Origin: Desmodesmus armatus
Lineage: Eukaryota > Chlorophyta > Chlorophyceae > Sphaeropleales > Scenedesmaceae
Direction of reading: 5' to 3'
Length of the DNA: 64,000 bases
Assembly (NCBI GenBank): GCA_007449985.2
Contig: VIIQ02000248.1
Coordinates: 1-64,000 of the forward strand
Shown here: positions 9,680 to 19,082 of the stretch, piece after piece
Numbering within the stretch: position 1 is the stretch's first letter
Layout: each line of letters opens with the position of its first letter
Made by a program: the position numbers and the translations under genes
Notes under the pieces: model-generated
What the model was told of the DNA's origin: nothing
The model's database searches: none
Seen by the model: the letters and a program-made list of their open reading frames with translations, nothing else

Positions 9680-12600
9680 ATGAGGGCCACTTCGTCAAAA
9701 GTGATACTGGCCCTTGTAGCCATTCTTGCAGTGGCCTGTGAAGCTTACTATCCCCGGCCTGTGATTTCAGAAGCTCTGCAGGGAGTGCTAGCAGGCAAGT
9801 GCAAGTGGCAAGCCTGCTGTTAACATCAGTTGTGTTGCATGGGCAATGTTTGAAAAGCAGCAGTGTTTGGCTCAGTGCATACCTGCAACTGAAGCAGTAG
9901 CTTGCGCTTACTGCTGATGCTTGCATGCATGCATGCATGCATGTGTACACATGTGCAGCAATGAGGCACAACAGCAGGAAGTATAACAGTAAAGAAGGCT
10001 TTGAGGGTGACTTCTGTCTGGTGCACAGACATGAAACGTACACACAGTAACGATTTTGCCCCTTCTCTGCCGAAATGCAGGGGGTGCAACAGCAGCGCCA
10101 ACGCTCTGGCTGCCATCAACACCCCTGGTCTCTCCCTCTCAAGCTGGCGGTCACCATGGTGGTGCCCAGGCCAAGGCATCAGGCCTGCTGTCAGGGGCCA
10201 CTGTGTCAGGCGAGCTCTATTTTGACAGATACGTAAAAGAAGTGAACTATTATGATGGCAAGTATCCTGTCGTGCCGGCTGGTTACGGCAACTCACTTCC
10301 CAGGACTCCCCCCATCAACATCCCCGTCAGTGACAACCAGATTGAGTTTGGTTACGAATTTAGACACAATGTCTCATCAGTAGGGTCTGTACAGAAGCTC
10401 ACTACCAACATTCAGACATCTGGGCTCATCACCGTGCAACTACAAGTTCTCACCAACGCGCCCTTGAGGGAAGCCATTATAGTTCTTGACAGCAGCGCAT
10501 TTCAGGGTACTGTTTACAAAGTGCTTCAAGAGCCTGGCATTCCCGGTCTTGGCGTTAACACTACGCTGGTGGACAGTCGCCTTGAGTTCCTAATTCATGA
10601 ACTTGAGATCCCACCAGGAAGGCGCTCTGACAGCTTTGAGGTCACGTACACAATTCAGCTGGTGAGTGGATGTGGCAGCAGGGACGGACAGGAAGGGCAG
10701 GGGCCCCCCTGGAGTCCAGGGGCGTATGTATGTGGGGTTGTTGTGGAGTCAAAAGGGCATGTGTTCCGTTGCCAGTCTTGAGCGCCCATGTTATCAGCCC
10801 ACTAGCTGTCGGTGTAGCACAATTTCGGCACAACATGTACATTGTGTTGGCGTAGCGATGTCAATGCTGCCTGAAGTGTCATATGCAGTGACAGTCACGG
10901 TGTGCAGTGCCTGACACCCGCTACCCTGAACTTCATTGTGCGCAGTTCAAGGCAGCCCAGCTGGCGGGGGCCACAGTGTCAGCCGACCTCAAAGTGGGAA
11001 ATGCACCGCAGAACTTCTACGATTACATCAATGGCTTTGTTCCAGAGGATGTAAACTCTTTAGGGTTCAGCAATGCAGCCCCCAACCACCCCATTGACAT
11101 CCCTATCAGTGAAGTCAAGCCTGCTTACCTGGTATCCTCCAGAGTCAGAGATGCTGCAACTTTTGTTTTCTCAGATGGGCGTATTACTTTCGTTGTTGAT
11201 ACGTTTTCCTTTGACAACAGCACTCGGAACCTAGTCACCGTCACGCTCACCAGCAGTGCCTTCAGGAACCTTGGATACAAAGTACTGCAAGCGGAGGTTG
11301 CCACCAACCCGCCTGAGGTCGAGCTCGTGACCACCATAAATGACGACACAATCACCATCACCGCCCCTGAGGCTGCCGGCCAGAATGGTTGGGCATATGT
11401 TTACGCAATACAACTGGTGAGTGACTCACGAGAGGGGGGAGAGAGCTTGGCAATGTGCATCTAAACTCCTTCCTGCTGCTGCCAGTAGCCATAGTGATCT
11501 GTCAGCAGCAGCAGGAAGGAGTTCTGCTATCTACCCTCACTGGCAGTTCTGGATGGTGCGTGTGTGCGGCAACCAGCCACTGCTTCATCAGTGATGCTCA
11601 TTCAATGGCACAGCACACTCAGCAGAGCAGACCCTCTCTAGGGTACTACCCTAGAGAGGGTACTACAGTACCCTCTCTAGGAGAGGGTACTACAGTACCC
11701 GGTAGTTTCGGGTACTGTATGGTGCAGCCAGTTGCACTAGTACTACTGGCACAACTATCCCACGGCTCTATACTACTGTACTATGAAAGCAACCTTGTGT
11801 TTTCTTGATGCATCACTGTGGCAGTGCAACAATGACACAACACCAGAGGCTGCTGTTAGGGACAACTGCTGACAACATGTGTGCTGACAACATGTATACT
11901 TTTACCGCCGCATGTGGTCAGTATGAGCTAAGCCCAAGTTGCATTGGAGTGTGTTGCGAGGGCGGCGTATTTGCACCAAGCACGCAGATGTGCAGGTGAG
12001 AAGGTGGTAGAAACCCTGCTGACACTGCTGGGCCCTGCTATCGCATCGTCTGGCTTCTGATAGATAGATAGCAACTCTCTGATAGATAGCAACTCTCTAG
12101 TACAAGACTACCGTACTACCGTAGCTTCCTGAGCGCCAGGTGGGAGGGGCTCTTTGATGTGTGGTAGCCACCATCAATGGCTGAACGGTTGGCATAATTA
12201 TATAGGGGGGGGGGGCATGATTGGGGTTGAGGGTTTGGATGACCCCCAGCGTCTCTCAAGAAAGGCATGCCATGACAAGCATTCAATGTTTGCTGGCAGC
12301 CTACTGAGTCACAATCACAACCTGCTCACTGCAGTGACTGCCTCTTGCCGCTGCATGCTACTCACGCAGGCCTGCCGTGAACAGCACGTGTGATGTGGCT
12401 GAATACTGCACAGGCGACAACGCCGAGTGTCCTACCGACACATTTGCACCAGCAACAACACTTTGCAGGTGAATTGGAGCGCTGCCAGCACAGGGGATGT
12501 GGGGTTTTACTGCCTTTTTTGTGTGGCATATGTCCGGGGCCGGGTTGCAGGTTGTGAAGGCATTGTGGGTGTGCTTGTTGGGCCTACAAGCCGCAGGTTC

Positions 12601-15600
12601 GAGGGCAACGTGCAGCTAGCAGCATGGTACTGTGTAGAACAAGATCGCAGTCAAACACAGAAGGATGTGATGCTTGCCTGCCACCAGAAAGTATAGCTTG
12701 TACAACTGAGCACGAGGAGCCTTGCTGCAAGTGGCCTGTGATGCCGCATGTCTGATGATCACAAATGGCATGTAGAAGTATTACGTGTTGTCACATCAAC
12801 CCGTTGTGTGTATCCAACTGTGAAAATCAACCTGCTGTGTCATTGCGGCTACTGCGTTTGTCTCTGCAGGGCGTCAGGAGGCTTGTGTGACGTTGCAGAG
12901 TACTGCACGGGCGACAGCACCGCCTGCCCTACTGACATGCTTGCACCCAGCACTTCGGTGTGCAGGTAGGTCACCAGTTTGTCTGTGTGCAGAGTGACAA
13001 GCAGTGTATCATGTCTGGCTGGGTTGGGTGTGGCCTCTCTGCAGCCTGATAAGCTTCTTGGGACACGTATAAACTTCACTGTTGTGTTCAGAACGCTGTT
13101 GTGTGCCGTCGCTTTCGCCCATGCAGGCCCTCTGCGGGCGAGTGTGACGTTGCAGAACAGTGCACAGGCACCAGCGCCACCTGCCCTCAGGACGCACTTG
13201 CACCCACCACCACAGTGTGCAGGCCCTCTGCTGGCCAGTGTGACGTTGCAGAACAGTGCACAGGCACCAGCGCCAGCTGCCCTCTGGACGTACTTGCACC
13301 CACCACCACAGTGTGCAGGCCCTCTGCTGGCCAGTGTGACGTTGCAGAACAGTGCACAGGCACCAGCGCCAGCTGCCCTCTGGACGTACTTGCACCCACC
13401 ACCACAGTGTGCAGGCCCTTTGCGGGCGAGTGTGACGTTGCAGAACAGTGCACAGGCACCAGCGCCAGCTGCCCTCTGGACGTACTTGCACCCACCACCA
13501 CAGTGTGCAGGCCCTCTGCGGGCCAGTGTGACGTTGCAGAACAGTGCAGAGGCACCAGCGCCAGCTGCCCTCTGGACGTACTTGCACCCACCACCACAGT
13601 GTGCAGGCCCTCTGCGGGCCAGTGTGACGTTGCAGAACAGTGCACAGGCACCAGCGCCAGCTGCCCTCTGGACGTACTTGCACCCACCACCACAGTGTGC
13701 AGGCCCTCTGCTGGCCAGTGTGACGTTGCAGAACAGTGCACAGGCACCAGCGCCAGCTGCCCTCTGGACGTACTTGCACCCACCACCACAGTGTGCAGGC
13801 CCTCTGCGGGCGAGTGTGACGTTGCAGAACAGTGCACAGGCACCAGCGCCAGCTGCCCTCAGGACCTACTTGCACCCACCACCACAGTGTGCAGGCCCTC
13901 TGCGGGCCAGTGTGACGTTGCAGAACAGTGCACAGGCACCAGCGCCAGCTGCCCTCTGGACGTACTTGCACCCACCACCACAGTGTGCAGGCCCTCTGCG
14001 GGCCAGTGTGACGTTGCAGAACAGTGCACAGGCACCAGCGCCAGCTGCCCTCTGGACTTACTTGCACCCACCACCACAGTGTGCAGGCCCTCTGCGGGCG
14101 AGTGTGACGTTGCAGAACAGTGCACAGGCACCAGCGCCAGCTGCCCTCAGGACCTACTTGCACCCACCACCACAGTGTGCAGGCCCTCTGCGGGCCAGTG
14201 TGACGTTGCAGAACAGTGCACAGGCACCAGCGCCAGCTGCCCTCAGGACCTACTTGCACCCACCACCACAGTGTGCAGGCCCTCTGCGGGCCAGTGTGAC
14301 GTTGCAGAACAGTGCACAGGCACCAGCGCCAGCTGCCCTCAGGACGTACTTGCACCCACCACCACAGTGTGCAGGCCCTCTGCGGGCCAGTGTGACGTTG
14401 CAGAACAGTGCACAGGCACCAGCGCCAGCTGCCCTCTGGACGTACTTGCACCCACAACCACAGTGTGCAGGCCCTCTGCGGGCCAGTGTGACGTTGCAGA
14501 ACAGTGCACAGGCACCAGCGCCAGCTGCCCTCTGGACGTACTTGCACCCACCACCACAGTGTGCAGGCCCTCTGCGGGCCAGTGTGACGTTGCAGAACAG
14601 TGCACAGGCACCAGCGCCAGCTGCCCTCTGGACGTACTTGCACCCACCACCACAGTGTGCAGGCCCTCTGCGGGCGAGTGTGACGTTGCAGAACAGTGCA
14701 CAGGCACCAGCGCCAGCTGCCCTCTGGACGTACTTGCACCCACCACCACAGTGTGCAGGCCCTCTGCTGGCCAGTGTGACGTTGCAGAACAGTGCACAGG
14801 CACCAGCGCCAGCTGCCCTTAGGACCTACTTGCACCCACCACCACAGTGTGCAGGCCCTCTGCGGGCGAGTGTGACGTTGCAGAACAGTGCACAGGCACC
14901 AGCGCCAGCTGCCCTCTGGACGTACTTGCACCCACCACCACAGTGTGCAGGCCCTCTGCGGGCGAGTGTGGCGTTGCAGAACAGTGCACAGGCACCAGCG
15001 CCAGCTGCCCTCAGGACCTACTTGCACCCACAACCACAGTGTGCAGGCCCTCTGCGGGCGAGTGTGACGTTGCAGAACAGTGCACAGGCACCAGCGCCAG
15101 CTGCCCTCAGGACCTACTTGCACCCACCACCACAGTGTGCAGGCCCTCTGCGGGCGAGTGTGACGTTGCAGAACAGTGCACAGGCACCAGCGCCAGCTGC
15201 CCTTAGGACCTACTTGCACCCACCACCACAGTGTGCAGGCCCTCTGCGGGCGAGTGTGACGTTGCAGAACAGTGCACAGGCACCAGCGCCAGCTGCCCTC
15301 AGGACCTACTTGCACCCACCACCACAGTGTGCAGGCCCTCTGCGGGCCAGTGTGACGTTGCAGAACAGTGCACAGGCACCAGCGCCAGCTGCCCTCTGGA
15401 CGTACTTGCACCCACAACCACAGTGTGCAGGCCCTCTGCGGGCCAGTGTGACGTTGCAGAACAGTGCACAGGCACCAGCGCCAGCTGCCCTCTGGACCTA
15501 CTTGCACCCACCACCACAGTGTGCAGGCCCTCTGCGGGCCAGTGTGACGTTGCAGAACAGTGCACAGGCACCAGCGCCAGCTGCCCTCAGGACGTACTTG

Positions 15601-16612
15601 CACCCACCACCACAGTGTGCAGGCCCTCCGCGGGCAAGTGTGATGTCGCAGAACAGTGCACAGGCACTAGCGCCAGCTGCCCTCAGGACAAGCTTCAACC
15701 CAGCAACACGGTGTGCAGGTGAGAGGGCTGGCCGTACACGTGGCGTAGCCTGTGCGGCCGGGTGCTGCGTGGGGCCCTGTTCGCAGTCTCACAAGGGCTA
15801 CCAGCATCTCTGACGTCCTGGTACATGATGTCCTCAAATCAACTCAAATCAAAGTTACACCTGTAGCTATGAACCTCCCACCTGGTTGTGGGTGTGGGTA
15901 ACTCCTTTGCAAGTCAGCAATAGCAGGCATGCTGCACTTGCCAGCCTTCTCAAAATAGCATAGCTGGTGTGCACTTGCTGGCTGAGACTGCATGTATGAA
16001 TGCGACTTCTGCCGAACTCCCTTGTTCCGTTTGCAATCGCCCCTTGCAGGTCTTCCTCAGGTCCCTGTGATGTTGACGATTTTTGTCCGGGCAACAGTGC
16101 TTCCTGCCCTGATGCCAAGGCAGGCGAAGGGTCTTCTTGTGTCAGGTAGGACTGCGAGTCTTTGCAAGGATTTTTGCTTGTACACTGTGGAATGCAGAGT
16201 GTTACACTGGCATTGGCATATCAGGAGGACCCGCTGCACTCAGTGGTGTGCCCGTGCCAATTTGTGTTGAATGGATCCACATAGTACTGCTCGCCTGTAT
16301 CACAGAGCTTCTGGCTTGGAATCACCTGCAACCCCACTGACATGCCTCAAGCTTGAAATTGTTTTGAATTTCCAACAGCAACCAACTACAAGTCGGTGGG
16401 GGGTGCGCCCCCCCTGGAACCTTCAAAAAAATTTACAAGTCGGACTTGATCTTTTCGTGTCGTATGTGTTGCTGTCCATGTGCAGGCTGCCAGCCGGACA
16501 GTCACCCACAAGGCACTGGCTGAAGTGCTGCCGTGGCATTTGCAAGGAGGGTGTGTGCAAGCTGTCAGCCCGAAATGCTCACAGGTGCCCTGCTGTACTA
16601 AACAGGATGTGA
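9680..16612 (+). CDS. Secreted cell-surface protein with two tandem N-terminal domains and a disintegrin-like Cys-module array
   Basis: Exons: 9680-9794, 10081-10661, 10946-11416, 11922-11995, 12370-12468, 12870-12965, 13127-15718, 16050-16145 and 16486-16612 (TGA). All phases agree and sum to 1417 codons. Residues 1-22 are a clear signal peptide (MRATSSKVILALVAILAVAC). Exons 2 and 3 each encode one copy of the same unrecognised beta-rich domain, each ending in a Y-x-IQL motif. Later exons encode Cys modules of the form CDVAE-x-C-TG-x4-CP-x-D, like the C-terminal part of disintegrin domains (CDLPEYC...CP) and bacterial surface repeats. Exon 7 holds 27 tandem modules. It contains two in-frame TAG codons (14820-14822, 15204-15206), so the product is either about 1043 residues, or longer through readthrough or alternative splicing, or the gene is decaying. 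Intron 1 starts AG|GCAAGT, a GC-AG intron. The last exon is the least certain. Confidence 0.8.
11631..11712. repeat. Nested inverted repeats in intron 3 of the 9680 gene
   Basis: accctctctaggg (11631-11643) pairs with ccctagagagggt (11649-11661) across a 5-nt loop. The next bases repeat the same arms as gagagggtactacagtaccctctc, and then gggtactacagtaccc and acccggtagtttcgggt follow. Several alternative hairpins are therefore possible in about 80 nt. Confidence 0.8.
13127..15718 (+). repeat. 27 x 96-bp tandem array of disintegrin-like modules, within one exon
   Basis: The array is exactly 2592 bp, or 27 units of 96 bp (32 codons). Each unit begins GCCCTCTGCGGGC(C/G)AG and ends with GTGTGCAG. 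The inner units are nearly identical; the first (SATCPQDAL) and last (CPQDKLQPSN) are the most diverged, as expected when arrays grow from the inside. The array is bounded by an intron acceptor at 13126 and a donor at 15719. Flanking exons 12870-12965 and 16050-16145 are single diverged modules of the same 96-bp length and phase. Confidence 0.97.
15846..16049. other. Intron of the 9680 gene carrying a dispersed 25-mer
   Basis: caaatcaaagttacacctgtagcta (15845-15869) is found again, identical and in the same orientation, at 33070-33094, about 17 kb away. The rest of the intron shows nothing recognisable. Confidence 0.6.
16387..16443. mobile_element. Small GC-palindrome insertion flanked by 10-bp direct repeats
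   Basis: TACAAGTCGG occurs at 16387-16396 and again at 16434-16443. Between them lies a 37-bp insert with GGGGGG-TGC-GCCCCCC (16398 onward) and an A-rich tail (tcaaaaaaattt). This looks like a tiny non-autonomous insertion with a target-site duplication. It belongs to the same GC-hairpin class as the field at 6.9-7.8 kb. Confidence 0.5.
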
Positions 16613-16972
16613 TGGGATATGGTGGTGTGGCAGCGCACCCTTGCCGTTGTGGAAGTCAGTCATCTGTCATTTCTGCACAGAGGGATGAATCCTTTTGGGG
16701 GGCTCTGTGATGCAGTCATGCCTGTGCACAATGCTGGTGCCAGGCACTTTTCCAGCATTGTCGTATTGAGGATCCAGACACACATGTGCCGCAGAAGCAT
16801 TAGCAGTAAACACTTTGACTTTTGGTTCACCGTCCCGGCGTCTGCCGACCTTTGTGTGGTGCCCGGCAGTGAGATTAGTTTCTGCATGTCAGGGTTCAGC
16901 AGCAACCCAAGCACATGCACACAGCACGCATGTTGTTTTGGGGTGTTACCAGGGGCACGCATGTTTCCTACT

Positions 16973-17466
16973 TGGTTTTGGCTTTGCAGCCTTGCTGCTA
17001 CACATTGCGCTGGTGTGACTGTAGGTCATTGAATGGGCTACTGGCTCAGACTCTGTTTTGGCTTTGCACCCTTGCTGCTACACATTGCGCTGATGTGACT
17101 GTAGGTTCACTGAATGGGCTACTGGCTCAGGCTCTGTTTTGGCTTTGCACCCTTGCTGCTACACATTGCGCTGATGTGACTGTAGGTTCACTGAATGGGC
17201 TACTGGCTCAGGCTCTGTTTTGGCTTTGCACCCTTGCTGCTACACATTGTGCTGATGTGACTGTAGGTTCACTGAATGGGCTACTGGCTCAGGCTTTGTT
17301 TTGGCTTTGCACCCTTGCTGCTACACATTGTGCTGATGTGACTGTAGGTTCACTGAATGGGCTACTGGCTCAGGCTCTGTTTTGGCTTTGCACCCTTGCT
17401 GCTACACATTGCGCTGATGTGACTGACTGTAGGTCACTGAATATGCTACTGGCTCAGACTCTGTTT
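16973..17466 (+). repeat. 81-bp minisatellite, six copies
   Basis: The unit ttttggctttgcacccttgctgctacacattg...ctactggctcagg repeats six times with few changes. The period is a multiple of three and one forward frame stays open (FWLCTLAATHCADVTVGSLN per unit), but no splice-consistent link to a gene was found. It lies downstream of the 9680 gene. Confidence 0.9.
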
Positions 17467-17470
17467 TTAG

Positions 17471-18300
17471 CCCATTCAGCTGGTGCGTTGTGAGCATGGT
17501 ATGCTACGCCTGGCGGTAGACACATGTTGCTTGCGTAACCCATCTTATCTGTCAGCACTGGTTGTATGGTTTTTTTGGGAAGGTTGCCTTGGTGAGCCCT
17601 CAGGGCTCTGCTCATAATCATGGTCTGCACTGCACCTTGAGAGGCTAGGCTTGGGCGTTGCAGACTGTCAGGCACACCACAGCACTTCTACAGCAAAATC
17701 TGTCTGCCAGCGCGGGGTAGCTGCACAAGCACCGCCGCTGCTGGTGCTGCACCCTTGTTTTGTCTTGCTGGCTGCGACCAGCCCATTCAGCTGGTGCGTT
17801 GTGAGCATGGTATGCTACGCCCGGCGGTAGACACATGTTGCTTGCACAACCCATCTTATCTGTCAGCACTGGTTGTATGGTTTTTTTGGGGATGTTGCCT
17901 TGGTGAGCCCTCTGCTCATAAAAAAAAGTATAAAAAAAGTATAAAATCATGGTCTGCACTGCACCTTGAGACCGCCTAGGCTTGGGCGTTGCAGACTGTC
18001 AGGCACACCACAGCACTTCTACAGCAAAATCTGTTTGCCAGCGCGGGGTAGCTGCACAAGCACCGCCGCTGCTCGTGCTGAGCAGCGGCGGTGCTTGTGC
18101 TGCACCCTTGTTTTGTCTTGCTGGCTGCGACCAGCTCATTCAGCTGGTGCGTTGTGAGCATGGTATGCTACGCCCGGCGGTAGACACATGTTGCTTGCAC
18201 AACCCATCTTATCTGTCAGCACTGGTTGTATGGTTTTTTGGGAAGGTTGCATTGGTGAGCCCTCTGCTCATAATCATGGTCTGCACTGCACCTTGAGAGA
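17471..18300 (+). repeat. Tandem repeat of about 311-353 bp, 2.5 copies
   Basis: Copies start at 17471, 17782 and 18135, at cccattcagctggtgcgttg or ctcattcagctggtgcgttg. Copy 2 is longer because it carries extra aaaaaaaagtat blocks near 17920-17945 and a local inverted duplication at 18057-18097. Copy 3 is partial. No coding signal was found. Confidence 0.9.
18057..18097. repeat. 17-bp perfect inverted repeat inside repeat copy 2
   Basis: caagcaccgccgctgct (18057-18073) is the exact reverse complement of agcagcggcggtgcttg (18081-18097), with a 7-nt loop. The other copies have only one arm, so the second arm arose by a local inverted duplication. Confidence 0.9.
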
Positions 18301-19082
18301 GACCCCGGCCGGGGTACATGGTCTCACTCAGTATCTGGTCTCACTCAACGGTTGCCAGAAGTGGTGCCCCGGGCTGCCTTGTTATCGTCGGATTTTTTGT
18401 TGAGGTGCCACAGCACCTGCCCATGCTGTTTGACAGTTGGCTTTTTGATAGTTCGCACTTCAGTGGTTCTTTGCATGTGCCGCCAACAGCGGCAATGGCA
18501 TGCAGCCGTTTGGCACCCAGTGAAGGTGCACTATGCTGGAGTCGGTGGAGCAAAGGAATTTTTTTTTCTGAAAGTGAGTTCGTATGCTTGTATACGTGGC
18601 GCGGAAGTTGCTGGGCCGGCACAGCTGTGCCTTGATGACTGTGGCTGCATGCAGGACATGCGGCCAGAGGACATCATGTCAACAGAAAGAGCAGGATCTA
18701 TTTGCCTGCAATGGGGTGTTTGTAACAGCATCAGCCAGGCTGCAACACACATCCGATAGCACTGCCCCAAACTGACAGCACTACGAACCCGCGTTGCACC
18801 AACTGTTCAATCAGGCAAGGTTATGTTTCCCTCTTTTCCATCCAATGGTATGCGTCCCAGTTGAGCAATACCTTACGTGTGAATGTCACCGTCTACACTG
18901 TGTACTTGCATATGTTCAAGTGACTGTTGTGTGACCCAACTGTTGCAAACCCTTGGGGCGTCCTGTTGCTCACAACCAACTGTCACAACCAAATTTCGGC
19001 AACAGACAAACAGGCACCACGACCCCACAACTGTTACCCCTTTCTGATGGTTGAACAAACACACACAAAACACAGGCTGCTA
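18301..19082. other. Gene-free stretch
   Basis: I see no supported exon. It probably holds the 3' UTR of the minus-strand gene that ends at 19083. No TTACA (reverse TGTAA) is obvious. Confidence 0.35.

Noticed and set aside
14820..15206. Reassigned genetic code (TAG as Gln, as in some ulvophytes)
   Set aside because: The codons do sit at Gln positions, but other genes here end at TAG in the expected places (RSH, 60447-60449) and no other in-frame TAG was needed in any model.
13009..15603. An 864-codon open frame on the minus strand over the same array
   Set aside because: Same cause; its translation is Trp/Arg/Cys-rich and has no splice-consistent neighbours.
13127..15718. CRISPR-like array
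   Set aside because: The units are contiguous with no variable spacers and encode protein modules flanked by introns.
12979..15813. A 944-codon open frame (CAGPLRASVTLQNSAQ repeats) on the plus strand
   Set aside because: It is a shadow frame of the 96-bp array: any stop-free frame of a repeat whose length is a multiple of three stays open. The flanking exons support only the CDVAE frame.
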